This document shows, one piece after another, positions 1-5,236 of a stretch of DNA of 5,652 bases. The stretch is from Hyphomicrobiales bacterium (GTDB lineage Bacteria; Pseudomonadota; Alphaproteobacteria; Rhizobiales; SZUA-8): positions 1 through 5,652 of the forward strand of contig QILX01000141.1 in NCBI GenBank assembly GCA_003232175.1, written 5' to 3'. The notes beneath the pieces were generated by a model that worked only from the letters and a program-made list of their open reading frames with translations, made no database searches and was not told where the DNA came from. The translations under genes were made by a program, and so were the position numbers. How positions within the stretch are numbered: position 1 is the first letter of the stretch; every line of letters begins with the position of its first letter.

Positions 1-87
1 CCGTCACAAACCCTGCGGCACACACAGCTTCCCGAAATCCTGCGGCCTCGCGGCGACAATGCAAGCGCCCAAACTGCCGCGCCCACG

Positions 88-912
88 GTGGCGCAACCGG
101 CAACGCCCGGACCCGCGCCAGCAACCGCTCTCCCCGCGCCGCGCCAAAGCCCCTCTCCCGACCGGCCTGCCGTGCCGGAGGCATCGTCGCAGCAGCTGGA
201 TCGTGTCCGGCGGACTGCCAGCAGCGACCGCCAGGCGCCGGCAGGCGCATTGCGCGCCGGACCATCGCGCGCCACCACCAAGCGGATAGACAAAACCAAT
301 GCCCGGGCGGCCCGCCGCCACAGTGTATTCGTGGCGCTGATGAAGGGCCTGTTGCCGGGCCTGGTACTGGGTCTGGCCGCCGTATTTTTCTTTTATTCCT
401 ATGATTTTCAGCCAATCGCCCTGCCCGGCAATGTTAATTTTGACCCCGGCAAAGTCAGCGTCAGCACCGAAGGCATTCGCATGGTGGCACCCAAGCTTAC
501 TGGCGTCGATAACAATCAGCAGACCTTTGAAATCAGGGCCGATGAAGCCATCCAGGACCGGGGCGACCCGGCCAAGGTAACTTTGGTGGGCATCGATGCC
601 CGGGTCAATCTGTCCGATGGCGGCACGATCGGATTTTCGGCCCAGAAGGGGGTTTACAATACCGACCTCAACCAGATCTGGCTGGACGATGAGCTGGAAA
701 TTCGCTCAAGTGAAGGTTATGTCGCCCAGCTGTCCGAAGCCCAGGTCGATTTCAAGAATGGACTGATGGTTTCCAACAAGCCGGTCTTGATCTTCACCAA
801 TGACGGTGTCATCAATTCCAATAGTATTCAGGTTCTCGACGGCGGAAAGAAGGTAATCTTTTCCGGCGGTGTTACCTTGAATCTCAATGGCAGCGCGGGC
901 GAAACACAGTGA
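88..912 (+). CDS. lptC: LPS export system protein LptC, N-terminally extended, 5' end uncertain
   Basis: LptC is a bitopic inner-membrane protein that docks on LptB2FG and passes LPS to periplasmic LptA. Counting from the GTG at 88 (274 aa), residues 1-80 are a Pro/Ala/Arg-rich, probably disordered cytoplasmic stretch. A basic RRHS then precedes one hydrophobic segment at about residues 83-104. The rest is a beta-rich periplasmic domain of the LptC/OstA-like fold, with repeated short strands such as KVTLVGIDARV and KKVIFSGGVTLNL. Family members are usually near 190-220 aa, so the N-terminal part is long. The start is not secure: the frame has no stop back to base 1, the GTG at 88 has no Shine-Dalgarno sequence, and TTG 250, GTG 331 and ATG 340 are alternatives. 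The last two would cut into or remove the basic flank of the membrane segment. The stop overlaps the lptA start by 4 nt (GTGA), so the two are probably translationally coupled. The family call is firm, supported by lptA and lptB next door. Confidence 0.88.
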   Translation: MAQPATPGPAPATALPAPRQSPSPDRPAVPEASSQQLDRVRRTASSDRQAPAGALRAGPSRATTKRIDKTNARAARRHSVFVALMKGLLPGLVLGLAAVFFFYSYDFQPIALPGNVNFDPGKVSVSTEGIRMVAPKLTGVDNNQQTFEIRADEAIQDRGDPAKVTLVGIDARVNLSDGGTIGFSAQKGVYNTDLNQIWLDDELEIRSSEGYVAQLSEAQVDFKNGLMVSNKPVLIFTNDGVINSNSIQVLDGGKKVIFSGGVTLNLNGSAGETQ

Positions 913-1496
913 ACACGACAGCCAGAAACAAGGGCTCGGCCATCGGGGCGTTTGCCAAGGTGTTGGTTCTTGCAAGTGTCTTTACGGGTTTGCTTGCCGG
1001 GTTTGGCGGGGATCCATCCCTCGCCCAGGGTTTAACCGGCTCGCTTGGCGCCATGCGGGTTGATACCGATGCACCCATTCGCATTGAATCGGACACCCTT
1101 GAGGTGGATGACAACGCCAAGCTGGCGGTTTTCATCGGCAGTGTTCGCGTCACTCAGGAAAAAATGCGGTTGACCGCGGGCCGTCTGGAAATCCGTTACC
1201 GACCCGGGGCCAATGGCCGGCCGACGGAATTGCGCACCGTAATCGCCATGGGCGGGGTAAGGATGTCCCTGAACGATCAGGTGGCGACCGGTTCCCGGGC
1301 CCACTACGACCTGGCCAACGAGATTATGACCCTTACCGGCAATGTCGTATTGAGCCAGGGGGAGAATGTAATTCGCGGCGATAGCGTCGAAGTCAATCTC
1401 AAAACCGGTAAATCGCGAGTCGTTTCTTCGGCCACGTCTGAAAACAAAGGACGGGTGCGCGGGTTGTTCAAGCCCAATCGCATCCGGCGGCAATAG
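909..1496 (+). CDS. lptA: LPS transport periplasmic protein LptA
   Basis: LptA is the periplasmic beta-jellyroll protein that polymerises into the bridge carrying LPS from LptC to outer-membrane LptD. The 195-aa product starts with GTG inside the lptC stop (GTGA overlap). It has a signal peptide: a basic start, a hydrophobic core at about residues 14-32, and a likely cleavage site after SLAQ near residue 40. The mature part has the OstA/LptA signature: PIRIESDTLEVDD (residues 56-68), then AVFIGSVRVTQ, the central ATGSRAHYDLANEIMTLTGNV (about 127-146), and NVIRGDSVEVNLKTGKSRV (153-171). It ends in a basic tail (FKPNRIRRQ). The length is normal for the family. Only a weak purine-rich stretch lies before the start, which fits coupling to lptC. 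No promoter of its own is visible. Confidence 0.93.
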   Translation: MNTTARNKGSAIGAFAKVLVLASVFTGLLAGFGGDPSLAQGLTGSLGAMRVDTDAPIRIESDTLEVDDNAKLAVFIGSVRVTQEKMRLTAGRLEIRYRPGANGRPTELRTVIAMGGVRMSLNDQVATGSRAHYDLANEIMTLTGNVVLSQGENVIRGDSVEVNLKTGKSRVVSSATSENKGRVRGLFKPNRIRRQ

Positions 1497-1589
1497 GTCA
1501 ATTGGTCCTCGTCCCCTCTTGACGGTAGCCCGCGGTTGCTGCACCCAAGTTGCAAGGATCAAGGTCGTTCACATCATTTGGCGCCGCTT

Positions 1590-1609
1590 GGAACCTTTCG
1601 GGGTTTTTT
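1590..1609 (+). terminator. Weak hairpin plus T-run between lptA and lptB (possible attenuator)
   Basis: GGAACC (1590-1595) can pair with GGTTTT (1602-1607) around a 6-nt loop. The pairing includes two G-T wobbles and runs into a tract of six T (1604-1609). The stem is short and weak, so it would be at best a partial terminator before lptB. The rest of the 139-nt lptA-lptB gap (1497-1635) contains no convincing promoter: a TTGACG at 1519-1524 has no -10 at proper spacing. Confidence 0.18.
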
Positions 1610-1635
1610 AGCGAGCAATCCACGGGCAAAACCAG

Positions 1636-2607
1636 TTGGCAGGGAAATTTTCTTTCCAGACCCTTTGGCGAAAAATTTTCCGCACCGGCGACGGCAAGCG
1701 CCCGCAGAAATCTGCGGCAAAGGCAATACGGCTTCCCACCCTGGTCTTTCGCAGCAAGGCTAAGAACCCGGCCGCGCCCGCCGCACCTCAAGCCAAAGCG
1801 CGACCGGCACCGCGCCGCCAGGACGAAGCCCCGCGCCCGCCCGGCAAAGCGGCCCCAACACGTGAAAAACCGCGAAAACAATCGGTATCGGGCCTTGCCG
1901 CCCACGGGTTGAAGAAATCCTATGGCGGCCGCCTGGTGGTGCGCGGTGCCAGCATTGCCCTGGACCGGGGGGAAGCTGTCGGCCTTCTTGGCCCTAACGG
2001 CGCCGGTAAAACCACAGCCTTTTACATGATGATCGGCCTGGTGCAGGCCGATGATGGCCGTATTGAACTCGATGGCTTTGATATCACCGGGCTGCCGATG
2101 TACCGCCGCGCTCGTCTCGGCATTGGCTATCTGCCGCAAGAGGCTTCAATTTTTCGTGGGCTGACGGTTGAACAGAACATCTCCGCGGTGCTGGAGATCG
2201 TCGAGCCTAATCGCGACAAGCGCCATGCCAAACTGGACTCCCTGCTTGATGAATTCGGCATTACCCGATTGCGCACCGCGCCGGCGATTTCACTATCCGG
2301 TGGCGAGCGCCGCCGCGTTGAAATCGCCCGGGCATTGGCGTCCGACCCCTCTTTCATGTTGCTCGACGAACCGTTTGCCGGCGTCGACCCTATCGCCGTG
2401 GGCGATATCCGCTCCATTGTCCGCCACCTGACCCGGCGCGGCATCGGCGTGCTTGTCACCGACCACAATGTTCGTGAAACCCTTGAGCTCATCGACCGCG
2501 CCTATATTATCCATGACGGCAAAATGCTCATGGAAGGCACCCCCCGGGACATCGTTCGTGACGCCGATGTTCGCCGCGTCTATCTTGGCGAACAATTCAC
2601 ATACTGA
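1636..2607 (+). CDS. lptB: LPS export ABC transporter ATP-binding protein LptB, with long basic N-terminal extension
   Basis: LptB is the cytoplasmic ATPase dimer of LptB2FG. From the TTG at 1636 (323 aa) the ABC domain begins near residue 84. Visible motifs are Walker A GPNGAGKTT (119-127), Q-loop Gln168 in YLPQEAS, signature LSGGE (220-224), Walker B FMLLDE (240-245), D-loop residues following it, and H-loop His277 in TDHN. The end, VYLGEQF, is typical of LptB. The ABC part matches the usual length of about 240 aa; the first 83 residues are extra, rich in Pro/Ala and strongly basic. The start is doubtful: between the in-frame TAG at 1609-1611 and the ABC domain there is no in-frame ATG or GTG. 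TTG 1636 lacks a good Shine-Dalgarno, and the next TTG (1909) would remove the first beta strand. The function is certain; the N-terminus is not. Confidence 0.93.
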   Translation: MAGKFSFQTLWRKIFRTGDGKRPQKSAAKAIRLPTLVFRSKAKNPAAPAAPQAKARPAPRRQDEAPRPPGKAAPTREKPRKQSVSGLAAHGLKKSYGGRLVVRGASIALDRGEAVGLLGPNGAGKTTAFYMMIGLVQADDGRIELDGFDITGLPMYRRARLGIGYLPQEASIFRGLTVEQNISAVLEIVEPNRDKRHAKLDSLLDEFGITRLRTAPAISLSGGERRRVEIARALASDPSFMLLDEPFAGVDPIAVGDIRSIVRHLTRRGIGVLVTDHNVRETLELIDRAYIIHDGKMLMEGTPRDIVRDADVRRVYLGEQFTY

Positions 2608-2620
2608 GTGCAAGATAACA

Positions 2621-2638
2621 ATCCTCTGCCCTGAGGAT
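2621..2638. other. Perfect 6-bp inverted repeat between lptB and rpoN
   Basis: ATCCTC (2621-2626) and GAGGAT (2633-2638) are exact reverse complements around a 6-nt spacer, in the 54-nt lptB-rpoN gap. A GATAAC hexamer lies on the left (2614-2619) and another overlaps the right arm (2636-2641). There is no T-run after it on either strand, so a classical terminator is unlikely. It could be an RNA processing stem or a protein site; the function is unknown. Confidence 0.4.
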
Positions 2639-2661
2639 AACGACCCAAGGAATTGAATTAG

Positions 2662-2871
2662 ATGGCACTTTCACCAAGATTGGAGCTCCGCCAGAGCCAG
2701 TCTTTGGTGATGACGCCGCAATTGCAGCAAGCCATCAAAATGCTGCAACTCTCCAATCTCGACATTGCCGCATATGTCGACGCCGAACTTGAGCGCAACC
2801 CGCTGCTTGAGCGTGACGAGGACGAAACCCCGCCGGTGGCGGGCGAAGCCCAGAGCGGCGGGCGCCGGTGA
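2662..2871 (+). CDS. rpoN: 5' piece of rpoN: region I and start of region II only
   Basis: Read literally, this 69-aa reading frame encodes region I (the activator-responsive, isomerisation-inhibiting segment) and a few acidic residues (LERDEDETPP), ending in GGRR before the TGA at 2869. Without the downstream frame it has no core-binding or DNA-binding part. It is a fragment of the gene described for 2662-4183, not an independent gene. Confidence 0.6.
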   Translation: MALSPRLELRQSQSLVMTPQLQQAIKMLQLSNLDIAAYVDAELERNPLLERDEDETPPVAGEAQSGGRR

Positions 2872-4183
2872 TACGACCTCAGAGGACGCAGCCCTTGATC
2901 TGACCGGGGGCGCGGCGCTGAAAGACGCCGCGGAAACCTGCGACACCGATCTTGAAAACCTTTACCCCGACGCCGGAACCGGAGATCTGGCCGGCATGGC
3001 GGGCCCCGCCCTGCCAACGCTGTCCGGCACCACATCGGCAAATTCGAGCACCAGCTATTCCAGCGAAGATTACGACCCGATGGCCAATATCGCCGGGGAG
3101 CTTACTTTAAAGGATCATCTGACCGCCCAGATGCTGGTCTCGGTATCAGACCCCGCCCAGCGGATGATCGCGGCGACCCTGATCGACCTTGTTGATGAAG
3201 CCGGCTACCTGACCGAATCCACCGAAGAGGTCGCGGACCGTCTTGGCACCGATATCGAGGAGGTTGAAGGCGTTCTGGCGGGCCTGTGCGGTTTTGAGCC
3301 TGCCGGCGTATTTGCCCGTACCCTGGCCGACTGCCTGACCTACCAGCTGGCCGAGCGCGGCGAATTCGATGAACAAATGCAAAAGTTCATGGAAAACCTC
3401 GACCTGGTCGCCACCCATGATCTCTCCGGCCTCGCCCGCGCCTGCGGGACCGATAAAAATGGTGTCGCCGATCTCATCGCCCGGATCAGGCGGCTGAATC
3501 CAAAACCCGGCCATGCCTATGGCGGCGGCATTGTCCAGCCGCTTATTCCGGACGTCTATGTCCGCGCCCTGCCCGACGGCAGCTGGGCGGTGGAGCTAAA
3601 CGCCGACACACTTCCAAAGGTCCTGGTCGACCAGAGCTATTATACCACCGTGGCCCGCAACGCCCGGTCGGCGCCTGAAAAAACCTATCTGTCCGATTGC
3701 CTGGCCGACGCCAACTGGCTGGTGAAAAGCCTGGACCAGCGGGCCCGAACCATTCTCAAGGTCTCGCGCCAGATTGTCCGCCAGCAGGATGCATTTCTGG
3801 TGCTGGGCGTGGAGTTTTTACGCCCTCTCAACCTGAAAACCGTGGCGGACGCCATCGAAATGCATGAATCGACCGTGAGCCGCGTCACCGCTAACAAATA
3901 CATCGCCACCCCGCGTGGAATTTTTCAGATGAAATATTTTTTCTCTTCCGCCATTTCCTCAACCGATGGCGGCGATGCGCTGTCCGCCGAGGCGGTCCGC
4001 CACAAGCTAAAAGCGCTGATCGAAGAGGAAAATCCGCAGAAAATACTTTCCGACGACCGGTTGGTCAACCTTTTGCGCGAGGCTGGCGTCGACATCGCTC
4101 GCCGCACCGTCGCCAAGTATCGGGAGGCAATGAATATTCCCTCATCAGTGCAGCGCCGCCGCTCCAAACGCGCCTGTGCCTGA
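2765..4183 (+). CDS. rpoN: 3' piece of rpoN: core-binding, HTH and RpoN box in the shifted frame
   Basis: This frame is open from 2765 (TTG; ATG at 2774) to the stop at 4183. Its first 30 or so residues are out-of-frame translation of region I DNA and have no family resemblance. True RpoN sequence starts near 2863 (AGDTTSEDAALDL). No Shine-Dalgarno precedes the 2765 or 2774 starts, so independent translation is poorly supported. If it were made, the product would be a sigma-54 lacking region I. Confidence 0.6.
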   Translation: MPHMSTPNLSATRCLSVTRTKPRRWRAKPRAAGAGDTTSEDAALDLTGGAALKDAAETCDTDLENLYPDAGTGDLAGMAGPALPTLSGTTSANSSTSYSSEDYDPMANIAGELTLKDHLTAQMLVSVSDPAQRMIAATLIDLVDEAGYLTESTEEVADRLGTDIEEVEGVLAGLCGFEPAGVFARTLADCLTYQLAERGEFDEQMQKFMENLDLVATHDLSGLARACGTDKNGVADLIARIRRLNPKPGHAYGGGIVQPLIPDVYVRALPDGSWAVELNADTLPKVLVDQSYYTTVARNARSAPEKTYLSDCLADANWLVKSLDQRARTILKVSRQIVRQQDAFLVLGVEFLRPLNLKTVADAIEMHESTVSRVTANKYIATPRGIFQMKYFFSSAISSTDGGDALSAEAVRHKLKALIEEENPQKILSDDRLVNLLREAGVDIARRTVAKYREAMNIPSSVQRRRSKRACA

Positions 4184-4187
4184 CCCC

Positions 4188-4207
4188 TCCGCCGTGGCGG
4201 AACCGCC
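4188..4207. other. Overlapping GC-rich inverted repeats just after rpoN
   Basis: CCGCC (4189-4193), GGCGG (4196-4200) and CCGCC (4203-4207) alternate, so two mutually exclusive stems are possible. The better one is TCCGC-CGTG-GCGGA (4188-4201). It begins 5 nt after the rpoN stop. No T-run follows, so it may be an mRNA 3' end stem or a weak, Rho-assisted end rather than an intrinsic terminator. Confidence 0.3.
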
Positions 4208-4219
4208 GCAATTCTCCAG

Positions 4220-4248
4220 TTGACAGGGGCTGGAGGCACGATTAGGTT
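4220..4248 (+). promoter_or_regulatory. Candidate sigma-70-type promoter P1 for hpf
   Basis: A perfect -35 hexamer TTGACA (4220-4225) is followed after exactly 17 bp by TAGGTT (4243-4248), which keeps the T, A and last T of the -10 consensus. It lies in the 294-nt gap upstream of hpf and would give a leader of about 220 nt. The -35 is strong and the -10 weak. A regulated promoter is plausible but not shown. Confidence 0.4.
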
Positions 4249-4272
4249 CCGCCCGCTTCGTTGTACCCGCCC

Positions 4273-4301
4273 TTGAATACCACAGGGGCTGAGAATAGAT
4301 T
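4273..4301 (+). promoter_or_regulatory. Candidate sigma-70-type promoter P2 for hpf, -10 inside the tandem repeat
   Basis: TTGAAT (4273-4278) and TAGATT (4296-4301) are spaced by 17 bp and each matches 4 of 6 consensus positions. The -10 falls inside the first copy of the 19-bp tandem repeat. It could act instead of, or together with, the TTGACA promoter 53 bp upstream. Confidence 0.35.
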
Positions 4302-4331
4302 TAACGCGGGAAAATAGATTTAACGCGGGAA
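4294..4331. repeat. Perfect tandem repeat, 2 x 19 bp, upstream of hpf
   Basis: The unit AATAGATTTAACGCGGGAA occurs at 4294-4312 and again, without a mismatch, at 4313-4331. Both copies contain TAGATT, which resembles a -10 hexamer, followed by a GC-rich block. The copy in the first unit is correctly spaced from TTGAAT. The repeat may be a replication slippage product or a pair of adjacent protein-binding sites in the hpf control region. Confidence 0.9.
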
Positions 4332-4337
4332 GAGGTC

Positions 4338-4389
4338 CCGGGATTGACCCCCGGAGAGCAAAACGCAACGCAGCGCCTCAGATGAGGCG
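4338..4389. other. Two hairpins in the putative hpf leader
   Basis: CCGGG (4338-4342) pairs with CCCGG (4350-4354) around a 7-nt loop. CGCCTC (4374-4379) pairs exactly with GAGGCG (4384-4389) around a 4-nt loop, AGAT. Both would be in the 5' untranslated RNA if transcription starts at either candidate promoter. The second is followed by AAAA, not T, so it is not a terminator on this strand. Confidence 0.4.
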
Positions 4390-4431
4390 AAAACCACGCA
4401 GGCACGATCTGAGAAATTAGACCTCCATTAG

Positions 4432-4445
4432 GGCTCGAAAGGGCC
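4432..4445 (+). other. GAAA-tetraloop hairpin in the putative hpf leader
   Basis: GGCTC (4432-4436) and GGGCC (4441-4445) form a 5-bp stem, one pair being G-U in RNA, closed by a GAAA (GNRA-type) tetraloop. GNRA loops are common stable RNA elements. It lies 2 nt before the 4448-4462 dyad, which suggests two stacked stems right before the hpf ribosome binding site. Confidence 0.35.
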
Positions 4446-4447
4446 GT

Positions 4448-4462
4448 TGGACAATTTGTCCA
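4448..4462. promoter_or_regulatory. 15-bp dyad (operator or RNA stem) just upstream of the hpf RBS
   Basis: TGGACAA (4448-4454) and TTGTCCA (4456-4462) are perfect reverse complements about a single central T. The dyad ends 15 nt before the hpf ATG and 3 nt before the presumed Shine-Dalgarno GGTGA (4466-4470). As DNA it has the look of a homodimer repressor operator; as RNA it can form a 6-bp stem next to the ribosome site. I do not recognise the regulator. Confidence 0.5.
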
Positions 4463-4477
4463 GTTGGTGAGAATAAA

Positions 4478-5059
4478 ATGAAACTACAGATTACCGGCCG
4501 AAATCTTGATATCGGCGACGCTCTTCGGACCCATATCACCGAGCGGCTTGAGCAGATTGCTGATAAATATTTTTCCTCCTCCATTTCCGGTCAGGTTACC
4601 GTGACTAAAGAGGGGCAGGAGTTTCGTGTCGAGGGGCTGGTTCATGTCGGGACCGGCATTGATCTTGAGGCCAAAGCGCAATCGGCTGACCCTTATGGCG
4701 CCGCCGATGCTGCGCTGACCAAGCTGGAAAAACGGCTGCGCCGTTATAAACGCCGCCTGCGCGACCACCGCTCGCAGCGCAAGGAACCTGTACTGCGCTA
4801 CCCCATAGCCGAGCAGATCATTCAGGCCGACGATGACAAATCCGACGAACCCGAAAGCCTCAATCCGATCATCATCGCTGAAACCCGCTCCGATCTTCAG
4901 GAATTGACCGTCGGCGAAGCCGTCATGCAGCTCGATATTTCCGATCGCTCGTTTCTGGTTTTCCGCAATGGCGGTGTCGGCCGGATCAACGTTGTTTATC
5001 GCCGCGACGACGGCAATATCGGCTGGATCGATCCAGACTTCGTGGAAACGGTCTCGTGA
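4478..5059 (+). CDS. hpf: Long-form ribosome hibernation promoting factor HPF
   Basis: HPF binds the decoding region of the 30S subunit and silences ribosomes in stationary phase or starvation; the long form alone dimerises 70S into 100S ribosomes. The 193-aa product has the N-terminal S30AE/HPF fold at residues 1-105 (MKLQITGRNLDIGDALRTHI, then a basic helix EKRLRRYKRRLRDHRSQRKE that contacts rRNA). A charged linker (about 115-127) follows, then the C-terminal dimerisation domain (about 129-190: ETRSDLQELTVGEAVMQLDI, SFLVFRNGGVGRINVVYRRDDGNIGWID). The two-domain length distinguishes it from the short enterobacterial form of about 95 aa. ATG 4478 has only a modest RBS (GGTGA, 7 nt away). It sits between rpoN and ptsN as in many Proteobacteria, but the 294-nt gap with promoter-like elements suggests separate, probably stress-linked control. 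Confidence 0.95.
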   Translation: MKLQITGRNLDIGDALRTHITERLEQIADKYFSSSISGQVTVTKEGQEFRVEGLVHVGTGIDLEAKAQSADPYGAADAALTKLEKRLRRYKRRLRDHRSQRKEPVLRYPIAEQIIQADDDKSDEPESLNPIIIAETRSDLQELTVGEAVMQLDISDRSFLVFRNGGVGRINVVYRRDDGNIGWIDPDFVETVS

Positions 5060-5068
5060 GGGCAATGG

Positions 5069-5085
5069 CAGGGACCTATTCCCTG
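5069..5085. other. Hairpin 10 nt after the hpf stop
   Basis: CAGGGA (5069-5074) and TCCCTG (5080-5085) are exact reverse complements around CCTAT. The position directly after hpf suggests an mRNA 3'-end or read-through-limiting stem. No T-run follows (GGCGCC comes next), so intrinsic termination is not supported. Confidence 0.4.
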
Positions 5086-5146
5086 GCGCCGGTACGGAAT
5101 TTACAATGGCGGTGACAAAGGTTCGATTCGAGGCAAAACCAAGCGT

Positions 5147-5200
5147 CCGGGATTAGACCTAAATTCCGGCATGATCATTTGCGATAGGTTCGGACCTGTC
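5147..5200. other. Two stable hairpins in the region upstream of ptsN
   Basis: CCGGGATT (5147-5154) pairs with AATTCCGG (5162-5169) over 8 bp with one G-U, around a 7-nt loop. GATAGGT (5183-5189) pairs with ACCTGTC (5194-5200) over 7 bp with one G-U, around TCGG. Both lie in the 170-nt hpf-ptsN gap and end 37 nt or more before the ptsN start. They could be leader RNA structure or processing signals. I see no clear promoter in this gap. Confidence 0.4.
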
Positions 5201-5236
5201 GGTGATCAGTCCTAAAAGCGGCAACAGAGAATGACC

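Larger units (their letters stand above)
2662..4183 (+). pseudogene. rpoN: RNA polymerase sigma-54 factor RpoN, interrupted by a one-base frameshift
   Basis: Sigma-54 directs core RNA polymerase to -24/-12 promoters that need AAA+ enhancer-binding activators, typically nitrogen, motility and stress genes. The start ATG at 2662 is set by AAGGAA at 2647-2652, 9 nt upstream. The Gln/Leu-rich region I (MALSPRLELRQSQSLVMTPQ onward, residues 1-50) and the start of the acidic region II are in one frame, which stops at TGA 2869-2871. Everything after about 2863 is in the next frame: the core-binding domain, the helix-turn-helix near residues 385-415 (TVADAIEMHESTVSRV), and the RpoN box ARRTVAKYRE (4097-4126). 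Dropping one G from GGG 2860-2862 gives GEAQSGGAGDTTSED and a protein of about 506 aa, a normal length. All later motifs look intact, so the lesion is recent or is a sequencing error. Programmed +1 shifting at CGG-TGA is a less likely reading. Confidence 0.9.

Noticed and set aside
4..321. Minus-strand 105-codon frame at the left edge.
   Set aside because: Composition is low-complexity and GC-driven, with no recognisable domain; it lies opposite the lptC reading frame.
1519..1547. TTGACG as a -35 for an lptB promoter.
   Set aside because: The sequence 17 bp downstream is CACCCA, with no usable -10 at neighbouring spacings.
4188..4207. Intrinsic terminator directly after rpoN.
   Set aside because: Good GC-rich stems, but no T-run follows on the + strand.
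4234..4250. AGGCACG at 4234-4240 (and again at 4400-4406) as a sigma-54 -24 element before hpf.
   Set aside because: Neither copy has TTGC at the -12 position; only the GGCACG half matches.
4382..4420. 12-residue, Arg-rich leader-peptide-like ORF before hpf.
   Set aside because: No Shine-Dalgarno precedes it, the ATG lies in the loop and stem of a hairpin, and short ORFs of this size are expected by chance.
4484..5065. Minus-strand frame of 193 codons opposite hpf.
   Set aside because: It mirrors a firmly identified gene on the + strand, has no family-like sequence, and is a typical antisense shadow in GC-rich DNA.
5106..5156. Short 16-residue ORF between hpf and ptsN starting at ATG 5106.
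   Set aside because: Weak ribosome site and no recognisable product; it probably occurs by chance in the gap.
5167..5182. Sigma-54-like -24/-12 element (CGGCATG then TTGC) upstream of ptsN, attractive given rpoN nearby.
   Set aside because: The GG to GC distance is one base longer than the strict sigma-54 spacing, and the -24 block has two mismatches to TGGCACG.
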